A stretch of 51,350 bases of DNA from Paenibacillus puerhi (lineage in GTDB: Bacteria; Bacillota; Bacilli; Paenibacillales; NBRC-103111): the NCBI RefSeq assembly GCF_009846885.1, contig NZ_WUWM01000040.1, positions 1-51,350 of the forward strand, written 5' to 3'. Shown here piece by piece: positions 41,825-48,754 of the stretch. Under the pieces are notes generated by a model. It was not told the origin of the DNA. It did not search any database and saw only the letters and a list, made by a program, of their open reading frames with translations. How positions within the stretch are numbered: position 1 is the first letter of the stretch; each line of letters begins with the position of its first letter. A program made the position numbers and the translations under genes.

Positions 41825-43027
41825 CTAGTTATCCTTAGACTCCCATATCCCGGAAGCCTCTATCCAGCGAAATGCCGATTCCGGCGTGTCGGCCAGCACA
41901 TTCACGTGACCCATCTTGCGCCCGTTCTTCGCCTCGGCCTTGCCGTACAGATGGACTTTGGCTGTAACCCCAGGCTCCAGATTCTCCGACTCCGGCTTCA
42001 CGATCCAATCGAGAAGAGGCTGCACATGCTCGCCCAGCACATTGACCATCACGACGGGCTGCATCAGCCCCGGGTCGCCTAACGGCATATTGCAGATCGC
42101 GCGCACATGCTGCTCGAACTGTGATGTACGGCAAGCCTCCATCGTATAGTGACCCGAATTATGCGGACGCGGGGCGAGCTCGTTCACGTACAATTCGCCA
42201 TCCGCCGTCAGGAACAATTCGACGGCGATCAGTCCGATCACGTCCAGCCCTTTGGCGATATCTGCCGCCATCCGCTCCGCCCGCTCCACCACATCGGAAG
42301 GCACCCTTGCAGGCACGATGGACAGATGCAGAATATTGTTCACATGCTCGTTCTCCGCAGCCGGGAAGGTCCTTATCTCGCCTCGCGGACTTCGCGCCGC
42401 GATAACGGACAGCTCCTTCTCGAATCGGATGAACTGCTCCAGAACCAGCTCGGTGCCGGCCCGGGCTAAGGTTTCATAGGCTTCGCCAATTTCGGATTCG
42501 CTGCGAATCACCCACTGGCCCTTGCCGTCGTAGCCGCCTGTTGCCGTCTTGAGCACGCACGGCAGCCCGAAGCGCCCGACCGCCGCGCGAAGCTCGTCTT
42601 CGCTGCGGATCTCCGAATAGGGCGCCACCCTGACGCCTGCGGCCTCGATAGCCCGCTTCTCCCGAAGCCGGTGCTGCGTCGTGTAGAGCAAGCTGCTGCC
42701 TTGCGGCACGTAGGACTCCTTCATTAGAAGCTCGGTCACGTCCGCATCGACATTTTCAAACTCATACGTGATGACGTCGGACAGCTCGGCAAGCTGCCGG
42801 GCCGCGCCCGCATCGTGATAGGGCGCCGTCACCTGCTTGTCCGCCACTTGACCGCAGGGCGAGTCAGGCGTCGGGTCAAGCGTGGCGAAGCGGTAGCCCA
42901 TCGCCCGGCCTGCGAGCGCCAGCATACGGCCGAGCTGGCCTCCGCCAAGCACCCCGATGGTCCCCCCCGGCGCAATCACCTTGTCAGGGTCATATGCTCT
43001 TGCTTCCCGTTCGGTGCGCGGCGTCAT
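41825..43027 (-). CDS. purK: N5-carboxyaminoimidazole ribonucleotide synthetase
   Basis: A 400-residue ATP-grasp enzyme: GTIGVLGGGQLGRMLALAGRAMGY, VITYEFENVDAD, LPCVLKTATGGYDGKGQWVI, VELFLTADGELYVNELAPRPHNSGHYTMEAC. It carboxylates AIR with ATP and bicarbonate. ATG 43027 overlaps the purE stop by four bases. The first 20 residues before GTIGVLGGG are longer than in many homologues, so an internal start is possible. Confidence 0.95.
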   Translation of the reverse strand: MTPRTEREARAYDPDKVIAPGGTIGVLGGGQLGRMLALAGRAMGYRFATLDPTPDSPCGQVADKQVTAPYHDAGAARQLAELSDVITYEFENVDADVTELLMKESYVPQGSSLLYTTQHRLREKRAIEAAGVRVAPYSEIRSEDELRAAVGRFGLPCVLKTATGGYDGKGQWVIRSESEIGEAYETLARAGTELVLEQFIRFEKELSVIAARSPRGEIRTFPAAENEHVNNILHLSIVPARVPSDVVERAERMAADIAKGLDVIGLIAVELFLTADGELYVNELAPRPHNSGHYTMEACRTSQFEQHVRAICNMPLGDPGLMQPVVMVNVLGEHVQPLLDWIVKPESENLEPGVTAKVHLYGKAEAKNGRKMGHVNVLADTPESAFRWIEASGIWESKDN

Positions 43028-43509
43028 TCCAGCACGCTCTTCTCTATCACGGTTTGGGCAATCCGCTCGCGCCGCTTCGCAATTCGCTGCTGCAGCTCCG
43101 GATCGAAGGCCGCCAGGATCTGAGCGGCATACAGCCCTGCATTCGTAGCTCCCGACTGCCCGATCGCCATCGTGCCCACAGGGACGCCGCCCGGCATTTG
43201 TACAATAGAATAGAGCGAATCAAGCCCGCTCATCGTGGAGGATTTCACAGGTACGCCGATAACAGGCAATACCGTCTTAGACGCTACCATCCCCGGCAGA
43301 TGCGCAGCGCCGCCGGCGCCAGCAATAATGAGCTTCAATCCCCGTCCGGCAGCGGATTCCGCATACTCGAACATGAGGTCCGGAGTACGGTGCGCGGATA
43401 CGACTCTCTTCTCGTAAGCAATCTCCAGTTCATCGAGAATGTCGCACGCATGCTTCATCGTCTCCCAATCGGACTGGCTTCCCATAATAACTCCAACCTG
43501 CACCGTCAT
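43024..43509 (-). CDS. purE: N5-carboxyaminoimidazole ribonucleotide mutase
   Basis: A 161-residue class-I PurE: VGVIMGSQSDWETMKHACDILDELEIAYEKRVVSAHRTPDLMFEYA, GAGGAAHLPGMVASKTVLPVIGVPV, GVPVGTMAIGQSGATNAGLYAAQIL. It works with PurK. GGAGG precedes the ATG. It is the first gene of the operon, behind a 290-base leader with a guanine riboswitch. Confidence 0.97.
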   Translation of the reverse strand: MTVQVGVIMGSQSDWETMKHACDILDELEIAYEKRVVSAHRTPDLMFEYAESAAGRGLKLIIAGAGGAAHLPGMVASKTVLPVIGVPVKSSTMSGLDSLYSIVQMPGGVPVGTMAIGQSGATNAGLYAAQILAAFDPELQQRIAKRRERIAQTVIEKSVLE

Positions 43510-43564
43510 AGTAACCTCCGTTTGCCGCTTGGTTGTTTCGCAGCGGTCGTTTTGAGCTTTATCA

Positions 43565-43597
43565 ATAAAAAACGCCCTCGAGGATAACGGAAGCGCT
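43565..43597 (-). terminator. Regulatory terminator of the purine leader
   Basis: On the minus strand a CGCTTCC...GAGGGCG stem with G-U pairs (43595-43573) is followed by TTTTTTATT. It sits about 90 bases after the riboswitch aptamer and 55 bases before purE, where ligand-dependent termination is expected. The stem is weak as drawn by eye. Confidence 0.5.
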
Positions 43598-43687
43598 GAG
43601 CTCTTCGGCTATCGGAAGGACGACAAGAAACACCCTTAAGCGCAAGTTAAGGCCAAGCACAACTTGTGCCGACCTCTTACCTGACGC

Positions 43688-43760
43688 TTACTCGTAGTCC
43701 AAAAATTTAAGGTTTTCGGGTAGAGACTTTCGGGCCATATCCCCGACGTTATACGAGATT
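43688..43760 (-). promoter_or_regulatory. Guanine/hypoxanthine purine riboswitch aptamer
   Basis: Read on the minus strand: P1 CTCGTA/TACGAG, P2 TCGGG/CCCGA with loop GATATGG, J2/3 TCTCTACC, P3 with loop CCTTAAA, and J3/1 GACTA. All conserved elements of the xpt-type aptamer are present. The specificity base in J3/1 is C, so the ligand is guanine or hypoxanthine, not adenine. High ligand should favour termination before purE. Confidence 0.93.
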
Positions 43761-43805
43761 ATTCAACTCATCGATGGCATCGACTTGCCAATCTTTCACT
43801 CTCCC

Positions 43806-43835
43806 AGTTTAGCAGGGATCGACATATCATGTCAA
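43806..43835 (-). promoter_or_regulatory. Sigma-A promoter of the purine operon
   Basis: Minus strand TTGACA (43835-43830), an 18-base spacer, and TAAACT (43811-43806) preceded by TGC, an extended -10. Transcription would start near 43799, about 40 bases before the aptamer. Confidence 0.75.
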
Positions 43836-43838
43836 CCA

Positions 43839-43887
43839 AAAAACCCGAACATTCTATAAATATTAAGCAGTAATAGTTCGTATTTAT
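43839..43887 (-). promoter_or_regulatory. Inverted PurR-type boxes upstream of the purine promoter
   Basis: Box 1 reads AACCCGAACATT on the plus strand (CCGAAC at 43845-43850). Box 2 reads AATACGAACTATT on the minus strand (CGAAC at 43880-43876) with one mismatch to the Bacillus PurBox consensus. The boxes are inverted and lie just upstream of the -35, as in the Bacillus subtilis pur operon, where PurR represses and PRPP relieves. The spacing is slightly longer than I recall for that operon. No purR gene is in the window. Confidence 0.6.
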
Positions 43888-43903
43888 CTCGTCTATTCCT
43901 CAG

Positions 43904-44611
43904 TTACCGTTTATTTACAATCCGCTTCTTCATTTCGGCGAGCTCTTCCCGGGTTTGCTCCACTTCTGCTCTCGATAGGCCGCCGATCGTTAACTGATCC
44001 TCATCCAGCTTGGTCCATTTCTCATATCGCTCAAGACTCATTTCCAGAAGCTTCAGCCGTTCCTCCGATGACTCCGGACTCTCCCCTTCTTCCGCATCCA
44101 AACGATGAAAAAGAGCATCCTCCGCCTTGGCCAATCGGCCTGTTTCTTCGTAATAGGGAATAAGCAGCTCCAGCAGCTCCTTGCTTATCGGGCTTCTGCC
44201 TATGGCCTCTAATCCCGATTCGATGCGCTGATCGATTTCCTGAAGCAGCGTCTCTTCTTCCTCGCTCGCCCGCACCCGGAGGAGAAGCTCTACCCATCTG
44301 GCCGCTTCCTCTAAGGCCTGCTCCGCCGACGAAGCGCCCTCCTCCTTCAGCAGCTTGCCCCGCGCCATCATCATATCGCTGATGGCGAGCGCCTTGCCGG
44401 TATCCGGCCGGCCCCCCTGCGAGATAAGCTCCAGCAGATCGCGTACAGCAAGCCCCAATACCAGCCTGGAATCGAGCCCCACCAGCCGTTTCATCGCTTG
44501 ATTCAGGATATTCAGCCGCTCCTGCAGCGCTTGCCCCCGTTTATTGATAACCTGCGCGATGACTTGAGCCATCTGTTCAATTAACCGCATAATGTAGTCC
44601 CGCTGATACAT
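43904..44611 (-). CDS. Helical cytoplasmic protein, DUF6483-like
   Basis: A 235-residue, almost wholly helical acidic protein: MYQRDYIMRLIEQMAQVIAQV at the front, LNILNQAMKRLVGLDSRLVLGLAVRDLLELI in the middle and EQTREELAEMKKRIVNKR at the end. From memory this opening belongs to DUF6483, found mostly in Paenibacillaceae with unknown function; tetratricopeptide-like helical pairs are possible. No catalytic motif is seen. I chose ATG 44611 (GGGAG upstream) over an extension to 44677. It is transcribed toward the purine promoter and I see no clear terminator between. Confidence 0.72.
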   Translation of the reverse strand: MYQRDYIMRLIEQMAQVIAQVINKRGQALQERLNILNQAMKRLVGLDSRLVLGLAVRDLLELISQGGRPDTGKALAISDMMMARGKLLKEEGASSAEQALEEAARWVELLLRVRASEEEETLLQEIDQRIESGLEAIGRSPISKELLELLIPYYEETGRLAKAEDALFHRLDAEEGESPESSEERLKLLEMSLERYEKWTKLDEDQLTIGGLSRAEVEQTREELAEMKKRIVNKR

Positions 44612-44736
44612 GGCCCCCAGCTCCCTGTCTTCAGATTTCCTTCCATTGTACCATCCGCCTGTCTTGTTCAGAAGCAAAGTCTAGATCATACAGGAAAAAC
44701 CGCCAGTATCCGGAAAAAGCTGGATGAAATTATGCA

Positions 44737-44766
44737 TTGAAGGAATGATCAGGGACATGGTACAGT
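44737..44766 (+). promoter_or_regulatory. Promoter of the riboswitch-controlled wall-protein gene
   Basis: TTGAAG (44737-44742), an 18-base spacer and TACAGT (44761-44766). It lies directly before the c-di-AMP aptamer, leaving a leader of about 150 bases. Confidence 0.5.
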
Positions 44767-44771
44767 CTTAA

Positions 44772-44906
44772 AAGCCGAATCGAACAGTTTTTTATGAACG
44801 TACGGGGGACGCTTTACATGGGGTGAATAGACGATCCGGAAGCATTACGTGCAGGATCGAGCTTAGGGAAATCCTCTTCCCGAACCCGACAACTAACCTC
44901 GGAGGC
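44772..44906 (+). promoter_or_regulatory. c-di-AMP riboswitch (ydaO-yuaA type)
   Basis: Conserved segments appear in order: CGGGGGACGC, ATGGGGTGAAT, a variable stem, then CTTCCCGAACCCGACAACTAACCTCGGAGGC. These match the ydaO/yuaA motif, which binds c-di-AMP and usually switches genes off when the ligand is high. The outer ends are estimated. The downstream gene encodes a 3D-domain wall protein, a classic target of this riboswitch. Confidence 0.87.
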
Positions 44907-44925
44907 CCGATAGGAGGGACATCAA

Positions 44926-45762
44926 GTGAATAAGCGTATCAAAAACATCCTGCTGGCAAGCTTGCTTTTGCTGCCCGCGGCGGTGACTTCTTCCGTACCT
45001 GCGCATGCGGAGCTTTTCCATCAGGAGACCGACATCAAGGTACAGATCAACGACCAGCTTCTGCAATTCCCCCAGACACCACCGGTAATTGACGACCGCT
45101 CCAAGCTGCAGGTTCCTGTCCGGACCCTTGCCGACAAGCTTGGCTATGATCTGGACTGGCAGAAGACCGGCTCTGAAATCTCCATAACGGTTGCGAGTGA
45201 GGGGCGTAAGCTATCGCTCACTACCGGCGAGCGCCAAGCATCCATTAACGATAAGCCTGCCGATCTGGATACTCCTGCCCGCCTCGTCGATGGTCGGGTT
45301 TATGTGCCGTTCCGCTTGGTTGCCGATGCCTTCGGCTCCCTGACCCAATGGGATTCGAGCAATCGGATCGCTATTCTTTCGACAGACGGCAAGTACTACG
45401 CTCCGGCTTGGTACCGTCCCAAAACGCTTGCTAGCAATTACTCGAAAGTAATTGTTGCAAAAGCATCCGCTTATACCTCTTCCGCAAGTGAAAACGGCGG
45501 CTTCGCTTCGCTGGATTATATGGGCAATCAACTCCAGCTTGGAACCATCGCCGTTGATCCTTCGGTTATTCCTTTGGGAACCAAGGTGTATGTTGAAGGC
45601 TATAAGCATGACGGATTGCCTGCCGGGGGCATGTACGCAACAGCAACCGACACCGGCAGTGCGATCAAAGGCAATAAGATCGATATCTTCCTCCCCCAAA
45701 CTCGCGACCAGGCGATGAAATTCGGCATTCAACAGGTTAAGGTATACCTCCTCAACTCGTAG
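44926..45762 (+). CDS. Secreted stalk-domain plus 3D-domain cell-wall protein
   Basis: A 278-residue protein with signal peptide (LLASLLLLPAAVTSSVPAHA), a copper-amine-oxidase-like stalk domain (residues about 30-150; LQVPVRTLADKLGYDLDW and VYVPFRLVADAFGSLTQW repeats) and a C-terminal 3D domain (about 172-278) with AKASAYTSS, GTIAVDPSVIPLGTKVYVEGY and ATDTGSAIKGNKIDIFLP, holding the three conserved aspartates of lytic-type barrel enzymes. It is likely a secreted peptidoglycan hydrolase or wall remodeller. The GTG start follows GGAGGGA. Expression should respond to c-di-AMP through the upstream riboswitch. Confidence 0.88.
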   Translation: MNKRIKNILLASLLLLPAAVTSSVPAHAELFHQETDIKVQINDQLLQFPQTPPVIDDRSKLQVPVRTLADKLGYDLDWQKTGSEISITVASEGRKLSLTTGERQASINDKPADLDTPARLVDGRVYVPFRLVADAFGSLTQWDSSNRIAILSTDGKYYAPAWYRPKTLASNYSKVIVAKASAYTSSASENGGFASLDYMGNQLQLGTIAVDPSVIPLGTKVYVEGYKHDGLPAGGMYATATDTGSAIKGNKIDIFLPQTRDQAMKFGIQQVKVYLLNS

Positions 45763-45763
45763 A

Positions 45764-45787
45764 AGCAGTCTCCGGACTGCTTTTTTC
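45764..45787 (+). terminator. Terminator after the 3D-domain gene
   Basis: AGCAGTC (45764-45770) and GACTGCT (45775-45781) form a 7-bp stem with a four-base loop followed by TTTTT. It starts two bases after the stop codon. Confidence 0.85.
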
Positions 45788-45867
45788 TATTCATCCAGGT
45801 ATTAGCTGCATACGTTTAACCCTGCCATCGGACACTATGCCTATAGCTTCAAGGGAGGTTGTCTGTA

Positions 45868-46563
45868 GTGAAGAAAACGATGCTGCTGTTGGTTTGTTGG
45901 ATGCTGCTGACCCCTCATGGCTCAGCCTGGGCCGCTCCGGCACGCGATGAGGTCGTGTGGAATGTGGATACGGACCAGAAGCTGATCGCCCTAACCTTCG
46001 ACGATGGCCCCAATCCTGTGTATACGCCGCAAATTCTTGATCTGCTGAAAGCGTATGAAGCCAAGGGAACTTTTTTCGTCCTGGGCAAACGGGTACAGAT
46101 GTATCCGGCCATCGCCATCCGCGAAGTAAACGAAGGACACGAAATTGCCAATCATACGTTTGACCATCACTATTTGAAGCATGTGCGCCCTGAGCGGCTC
46201 GTCCAGGAAATTCGACAAACTCAAGAGGTTATCTTCGATATCACCGAGCAGCTGCCCCATGTATTTCGTCCCCCCGGCGGATTCTATAACGATCAGCTGT
46301 TAAGCTCTATGAAAGAAGCTAACCTGACGGTTGTTATGTGGTCCTGGTACCAAGACACCCAGGATTGGCGCAAGCCCGGGACCGACAAAATTGTAAATCA
46401 GGTACTCAGCAATGTGCATAACGGAGATATCGTGCTTTTTCATGATCTGGAGGGCGATTGCACCCAAACCGTGGAAGCTCTGAAAATTATCCTGCCCGAG
46501 CTGAAGGCCCGGGGCTATCAATTCGTTACTGTATCGGATCTGATCTCCCGCACGCGGCATTAG
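45868..46563 (+). CDS. Secreted polysaccharide deacetylase (NodB domain)
   Basis: A 231-residue secreted enzyme with a signal peptide (LLLVCWMLLTPHGSAWA). NodB motifs are LTFDDGPNPVYTP (Asp pair), NHTFDHHYL (metal histidines), RPPGGFYND (in place of the usual RxPYG), DTQDW and VLFHDLEGD. It probably deacetylates peptidoglycan or another wall N-acetylhexosamine polymer. I chose GTG 45868 since AAGGGAGG (45851-45858) is nine bases before it; a TTG at 45859 touches that site. It follows the 3D-domain gene and may act on the same wall. Confidence 0.92.
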   Translation: MKKTMLLLVCWMLLTPHGSAWAAPARDEVVWNVDTDQKLIALTFDDGPNPVYTPQILDLLKAYEAKGTFFVLGKRVQMYPAIAIREVNEGHEIANHTFDHHYLKHVRPERLVQEIRQTQEVIFDITEQLPHVFRPPGGFYNDQLLSSMKEANLTVVMWSWYQDTQDWRKPGTDKIVNQVLSNVHNGDIVLFHDLEGDCTQTVEALKIILPELKARGYQFVTVSDLISRTRH

Positions 46564-46581
46564 CACGGATGACCAAACCTG

Positions 46582-46621
46582 AAGAACAGGCCGGCTGTGA
46601 TTAGTCAGCTTGTTCTTTTTC
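46582..46621 (+). terminator. Terminator after the deacetylase gene
   Basis: AAGAACAGGC (46582-46591) pairs with GCTTGTTCTT (46608-46617), one G-T wobble, followed by TTT. It starts 18 bases after the stop. Confidence 0.75.
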
Positions 46622-46636
46622 GATTCTCGGCAGATG

Positions 46637-46680
46637 TTGTGATTTTTTTCACATACATAGTTGTTCCTTCGGATTATACT
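46637..46680 (+). promoter_or_regulatory. FNR/CRP-type site and promoter of the DoxX gene
   Basis: TGTGA-N6-TCACA (46638-46653) is a perfect dyad. A -10 TATACT lies at 46675-46680 with a poor -35 (CATACA). Counting seven bases to the start site places the dyad centre at -41.5, the standard class-II activator position for FNR in Bacillus. The wider TTGTGA...TCACAT also resembles a Rex site, so Rex is an alternative binder. Confidence 0.65.
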
Positions 46681-46711
46681 AAAGTCAGAAAGAACAAAGG
46701 AGATGGTTTAC

Positions 46712-47272
46712 ATGATGAACTGGCTTAGAGAAAACCGATACGCTGCCGTATTGTTGACCTTCATTCGACTGTATCTCGGATTCAACTGGATGATTCACGG
46801 ATGGGAAAAGCTTACCGCTGCAACCCCATTCAACGCGGCAGGATTTATGAAAAACGCCGTCGCCAATCCCGTAGTTGACAAAACGACGAAAGAGCTCATC
46901 TATCCGACCTATACCGCTTTCGTCGAAACTTTCGCCTTACCGAACGCCAAGCTCTTTAACTTCCTGATCCCGCTCGGCGAATTCCTAGTCGGACTTGGTT
47001 TGATCCTCGGCGCTCTGACTACGGCTGCTATGTTCTTCGGCCTCCTGATGAACTTCATGTTCATGTTCGCCGGAACAATCAGCACCAACCCTTGGATGGT
47101 TCTGGTAGGCTTCGTTATCCTGGCCGCCGGCGCCAATGCAGGGAAGTTCGGACTTGACTACTACATCCTTCCGTACACCAAAAAAATGATCCGCGCCGCG
47201 TTCCACAAGAACGATCCCGGTACTAAAGGCAAACCCATCGGCGGCAACCCTTTGAACCGTGCGGCTCATTAA
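46712..47272 (+). CDS. DoxX-family membrane protein
   Basis: A 186-residue protein with about four helices: AAVLLTFIRLYLGFNWMIHGWEKL (DoxX signature), FNFLIPLGEFLVGLGLILGALTTAAMFFGLLMNFMFMFAGTIS, MVLVGFVILAAGANAGKFGLDYYI. DoxX proteins are integral membrane proteins tied to quinone, thiosulfate or thiol redox in various bacteria; the exact role is unclear. ATG 46712 has AAGGAGATGG upstream. The FNR-type dyad in front suggests induction at low oxygen (inference). Confidence 0.85.
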   Translation: MMNWLRENRYAAVLLTFIRLYLGFNWMIHGWEKLTAATPFNAAGFMKNAVANPVVDKTTKELIYPTYTAFVETFALPNAKLFNFLIPLGEFLVGLGLILGALTTAAMFFGLLMNFMFMFAGTISTNPWMVLVGFVILAAGANAGKFGLDYYILPYTKKMIRAAFHKNDPGTKGKPIGGNPLNRAAH

Positions 47273-47317
47273 ACAAAGTCTCGACTCCACGATAAGCTGG
47301 CCCGACTGTTCAGCAAG

Positions 47318-47356
47318 CACCCCCTTCCTTCAGAGAACAAGGAAGGGGGTGTTTTT
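47318..47356 (+). terminator. Strong terminator after the DoxX gene
   Basis: A perfect 13-bp stem, CACCCCCTTCCTT (47318-47330) with AAGGAAGGGGGTG (47339-47351), eight-base loop and TTTTT tail. Confidence 0.93.
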
Positions 47357-47454
47357 CATAACTGGATTCGAACATAGGTTCGTGTTATAGTAAAAAGACA
47401 TCGTAACGCTAGTTATCCTGGCAGTTGACTCTTCCTATGAAAGGACGGTTCCCC

Positions 47455-48231
47455 TTGCAATCAACAGGCCGTGATCCTTACATCCGCAGCGTGGAGCTGC
47501 TTCGCGACCGCATCCCTTCTTTCGCCGGCTATCCTTTCCATCTGGATGTTCTGCGCAACTTCTCCAGCCTTCCGCTGCATCCGAAGGTCACCTATCTGAT
47601 CGGCGAGAACGGGTCAGGGAAATCTACCCTGCTGGAGGCGATAGCCATCGCCTGGGGGTTCAATCCAGAAGGCGGAACGTTGAATTTCACCTTCTCCACT
47701 CAGGACTCCCACTCCGAGCTGCATCGCTATATCCGCTTGGTTCGCGGGATTAACCGGCCGCGGGACGGCTTCTTTTTCCGGGCTGAGACCTATTATAACT
47801 TGGCTACCAATATTGACGAAATGGATAAAGAACCGGGCGGAGCAAGAATCATCGACTCCTACGGTGGCAAATCGCTGCATGCCCAGTCCCATGGCGAATC
47901 CTTTTTTGCGGCATTCGTCCACCGCTTTAGCGGCAACGGCTTATATATTCTCGATGAGCCGGAGGCGGCCCTGTCTCCATTCAAGCAGATGTCCATGCTA
48001 GCCCGTATTCATGCGCTCGTGAACAAGAACTCGCAGTTCATTATTTCTACGCATTCGCCCATTCTGATGAGTTATCCCGATGCCGCCCATTTTGAATTAT
48101 CCCCGGAAGGCTTGCAGCCTAAATCACTGGAGGATACCGATCATTATATCTTCACCAAGCAGTTCATTAACAACCGCGAGCGCATGCTGAGGCATCTGCT
48201 TGAAGATTCGGTTGGCGAGGAGGAGGACTAG
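47455..48231 (+). CDS. AAA-type ATPase with ABC-like nucleotide-binding fold
   Basis: A 258-residue soluble ATPase: Walker A YLIGENGSGKSTLLEAIAIAWGFNPEGG, a signature-like HGESFFAAFVHRF, Walker B GLYILDEPEAALSPFKQ and switch histidine FIISTHSPILMSYPDA. This is the small RecF/SMC-like AAA family common in bacteria, of unknown task; no partner nuclease or permease is adjacent. I chose TTG 47455 because AAGGA lies about 10 bases upstream; ATG 47437 and TTG 47425 lack a ribosome site. Confidence 0.83.
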   Translation: MQSTGRDPYIRSVELLRDRIPSFAGYPFHLDVLRNFSSLPLHPKVTYLIGENGSGKSTLLEAIAIAWGFNPEGGTLNFTFSTQDSHSELHRYIRLVRGINRPRDGFFFRAETYYNLATNIDEMDKEPGGARIIDSYGGKSLHAQSHGESFFAAFVHRFSGNGLYILDEPEAALSPFKQMSMLARIHALVNKNSQFIISTHSPILMSYPDAAHFELSPEGLQPKSLEDTDHYIFTKQFINNRERMLRHLLEDSVGEEED

Positions 48232-48250
48232 TCTGCCCTTCTCCCCTATT

Positions 48251-48290
48251 GCCGGACGCTATACTCGCTCTTCAGCGGGCGGTGTCCGGC
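48251..48290 (+). terminator. Hairpin after the AAA ATPase gene
   Basis: GCCGGAC (48251-48257) and GTCCGGC (48284-48290) form a 7-bp stem with a 26-base loop that itself contains GCTC-type pairing. No strong T run follows (TATTTGGC), so efficiency is doubtful. Confidence 0.4.
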
Positions 48291-48363
48291 TATTTGGCTT
48301 CTGTATACTCTCCTTCGTTGATAAGCGGACGTTGACAATGGGGCATATGAGGTTTATGATCTA

Positions 48364-48402
48364 ATACATAGATTTACGATGCATCCATTAACTATGTATA
48401 AT
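48364..48402 (+). promoter_or_regulatory. padR promoter with palindromic operator
   Basis: TTACGA (48374-48379), 17 bases, TATAAT (48397-48402) with TG one base upstream of the -10. A perfect 8-bp inverted repeat ATACATAG (48364-48371) and CTATGTAT (48392-48399) straddles the -35 to -10 region. This ATAC...GTAT form is typical of PadR-family operators, so autorepression is likely. Confidence 0.65.
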
Positions 48403-48421
48403 TGAAGGTGGTGTTATTGGG

Positions 48422-48754
48422 ATGAAAATCAATAAGGAGCTATTAAAGGGAACGACCGCTACTATGATACTTACGCTCTTGACCAAGCAGACTATGTATG
48501 GTTACGAGTTGGTTAAGGAGCTTGAAGCCCGGTCTGACGGTGCGTTCAGCTTGAAGGAAGGCACTTTGTATCCTCTGCTCCATGCTATGGAAGCGGAAGG
48601 ACTTGTCGAGGCATCATGGTTCGAAGCGGATGGACGTAAGCGTAAGTACTATCACATCACCAATGCCGGGCGCTCCCGTCTTGAGGATAAGAAAGCGGAA
48701 TGGATATTTTTCCGCAAAGCTATGGATCAGGTACTCGGGGAGGGAAAAGCGTGA
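48422..48754 (+). CDS. PadR-family transcriptional repressor
   Basis: A 110-residue winged-helix protein of the short PadR-s2 type: TTATMILTLLTKQTMYGYELVKELEARSDGAFSLKEGTLYPLLHAMEAEGLV, then a wing with SWFEADGRKRKYYHITNAG and a C-terminal dimer helix. The stop overlaps the next GTG by three bases. PadR genes often sit in front of and control a membrane-protein gene with a permease-prefix or HAAS domain, as here. The operator palindrome covers its own promoter. Confidence 0.93.
   Translation: MKINKELLKGTTATMILTLLTKQTMYGYELVKELEARSDGAFSLKEGTLYPLLHAMEAEGLVEASWFEADGRKRKYYHITNAGRSRLEDKKAEWIFFRKAMDQVLGEGKA

Noticed and set aside
46637..46654. Rex operator as the main reading of the DoxX dyad
   Set aside because: The outer bases do not complete TTGTGAA...TTCACAA, and the position at -41.5 suits an activator better; kept only as an alternative.
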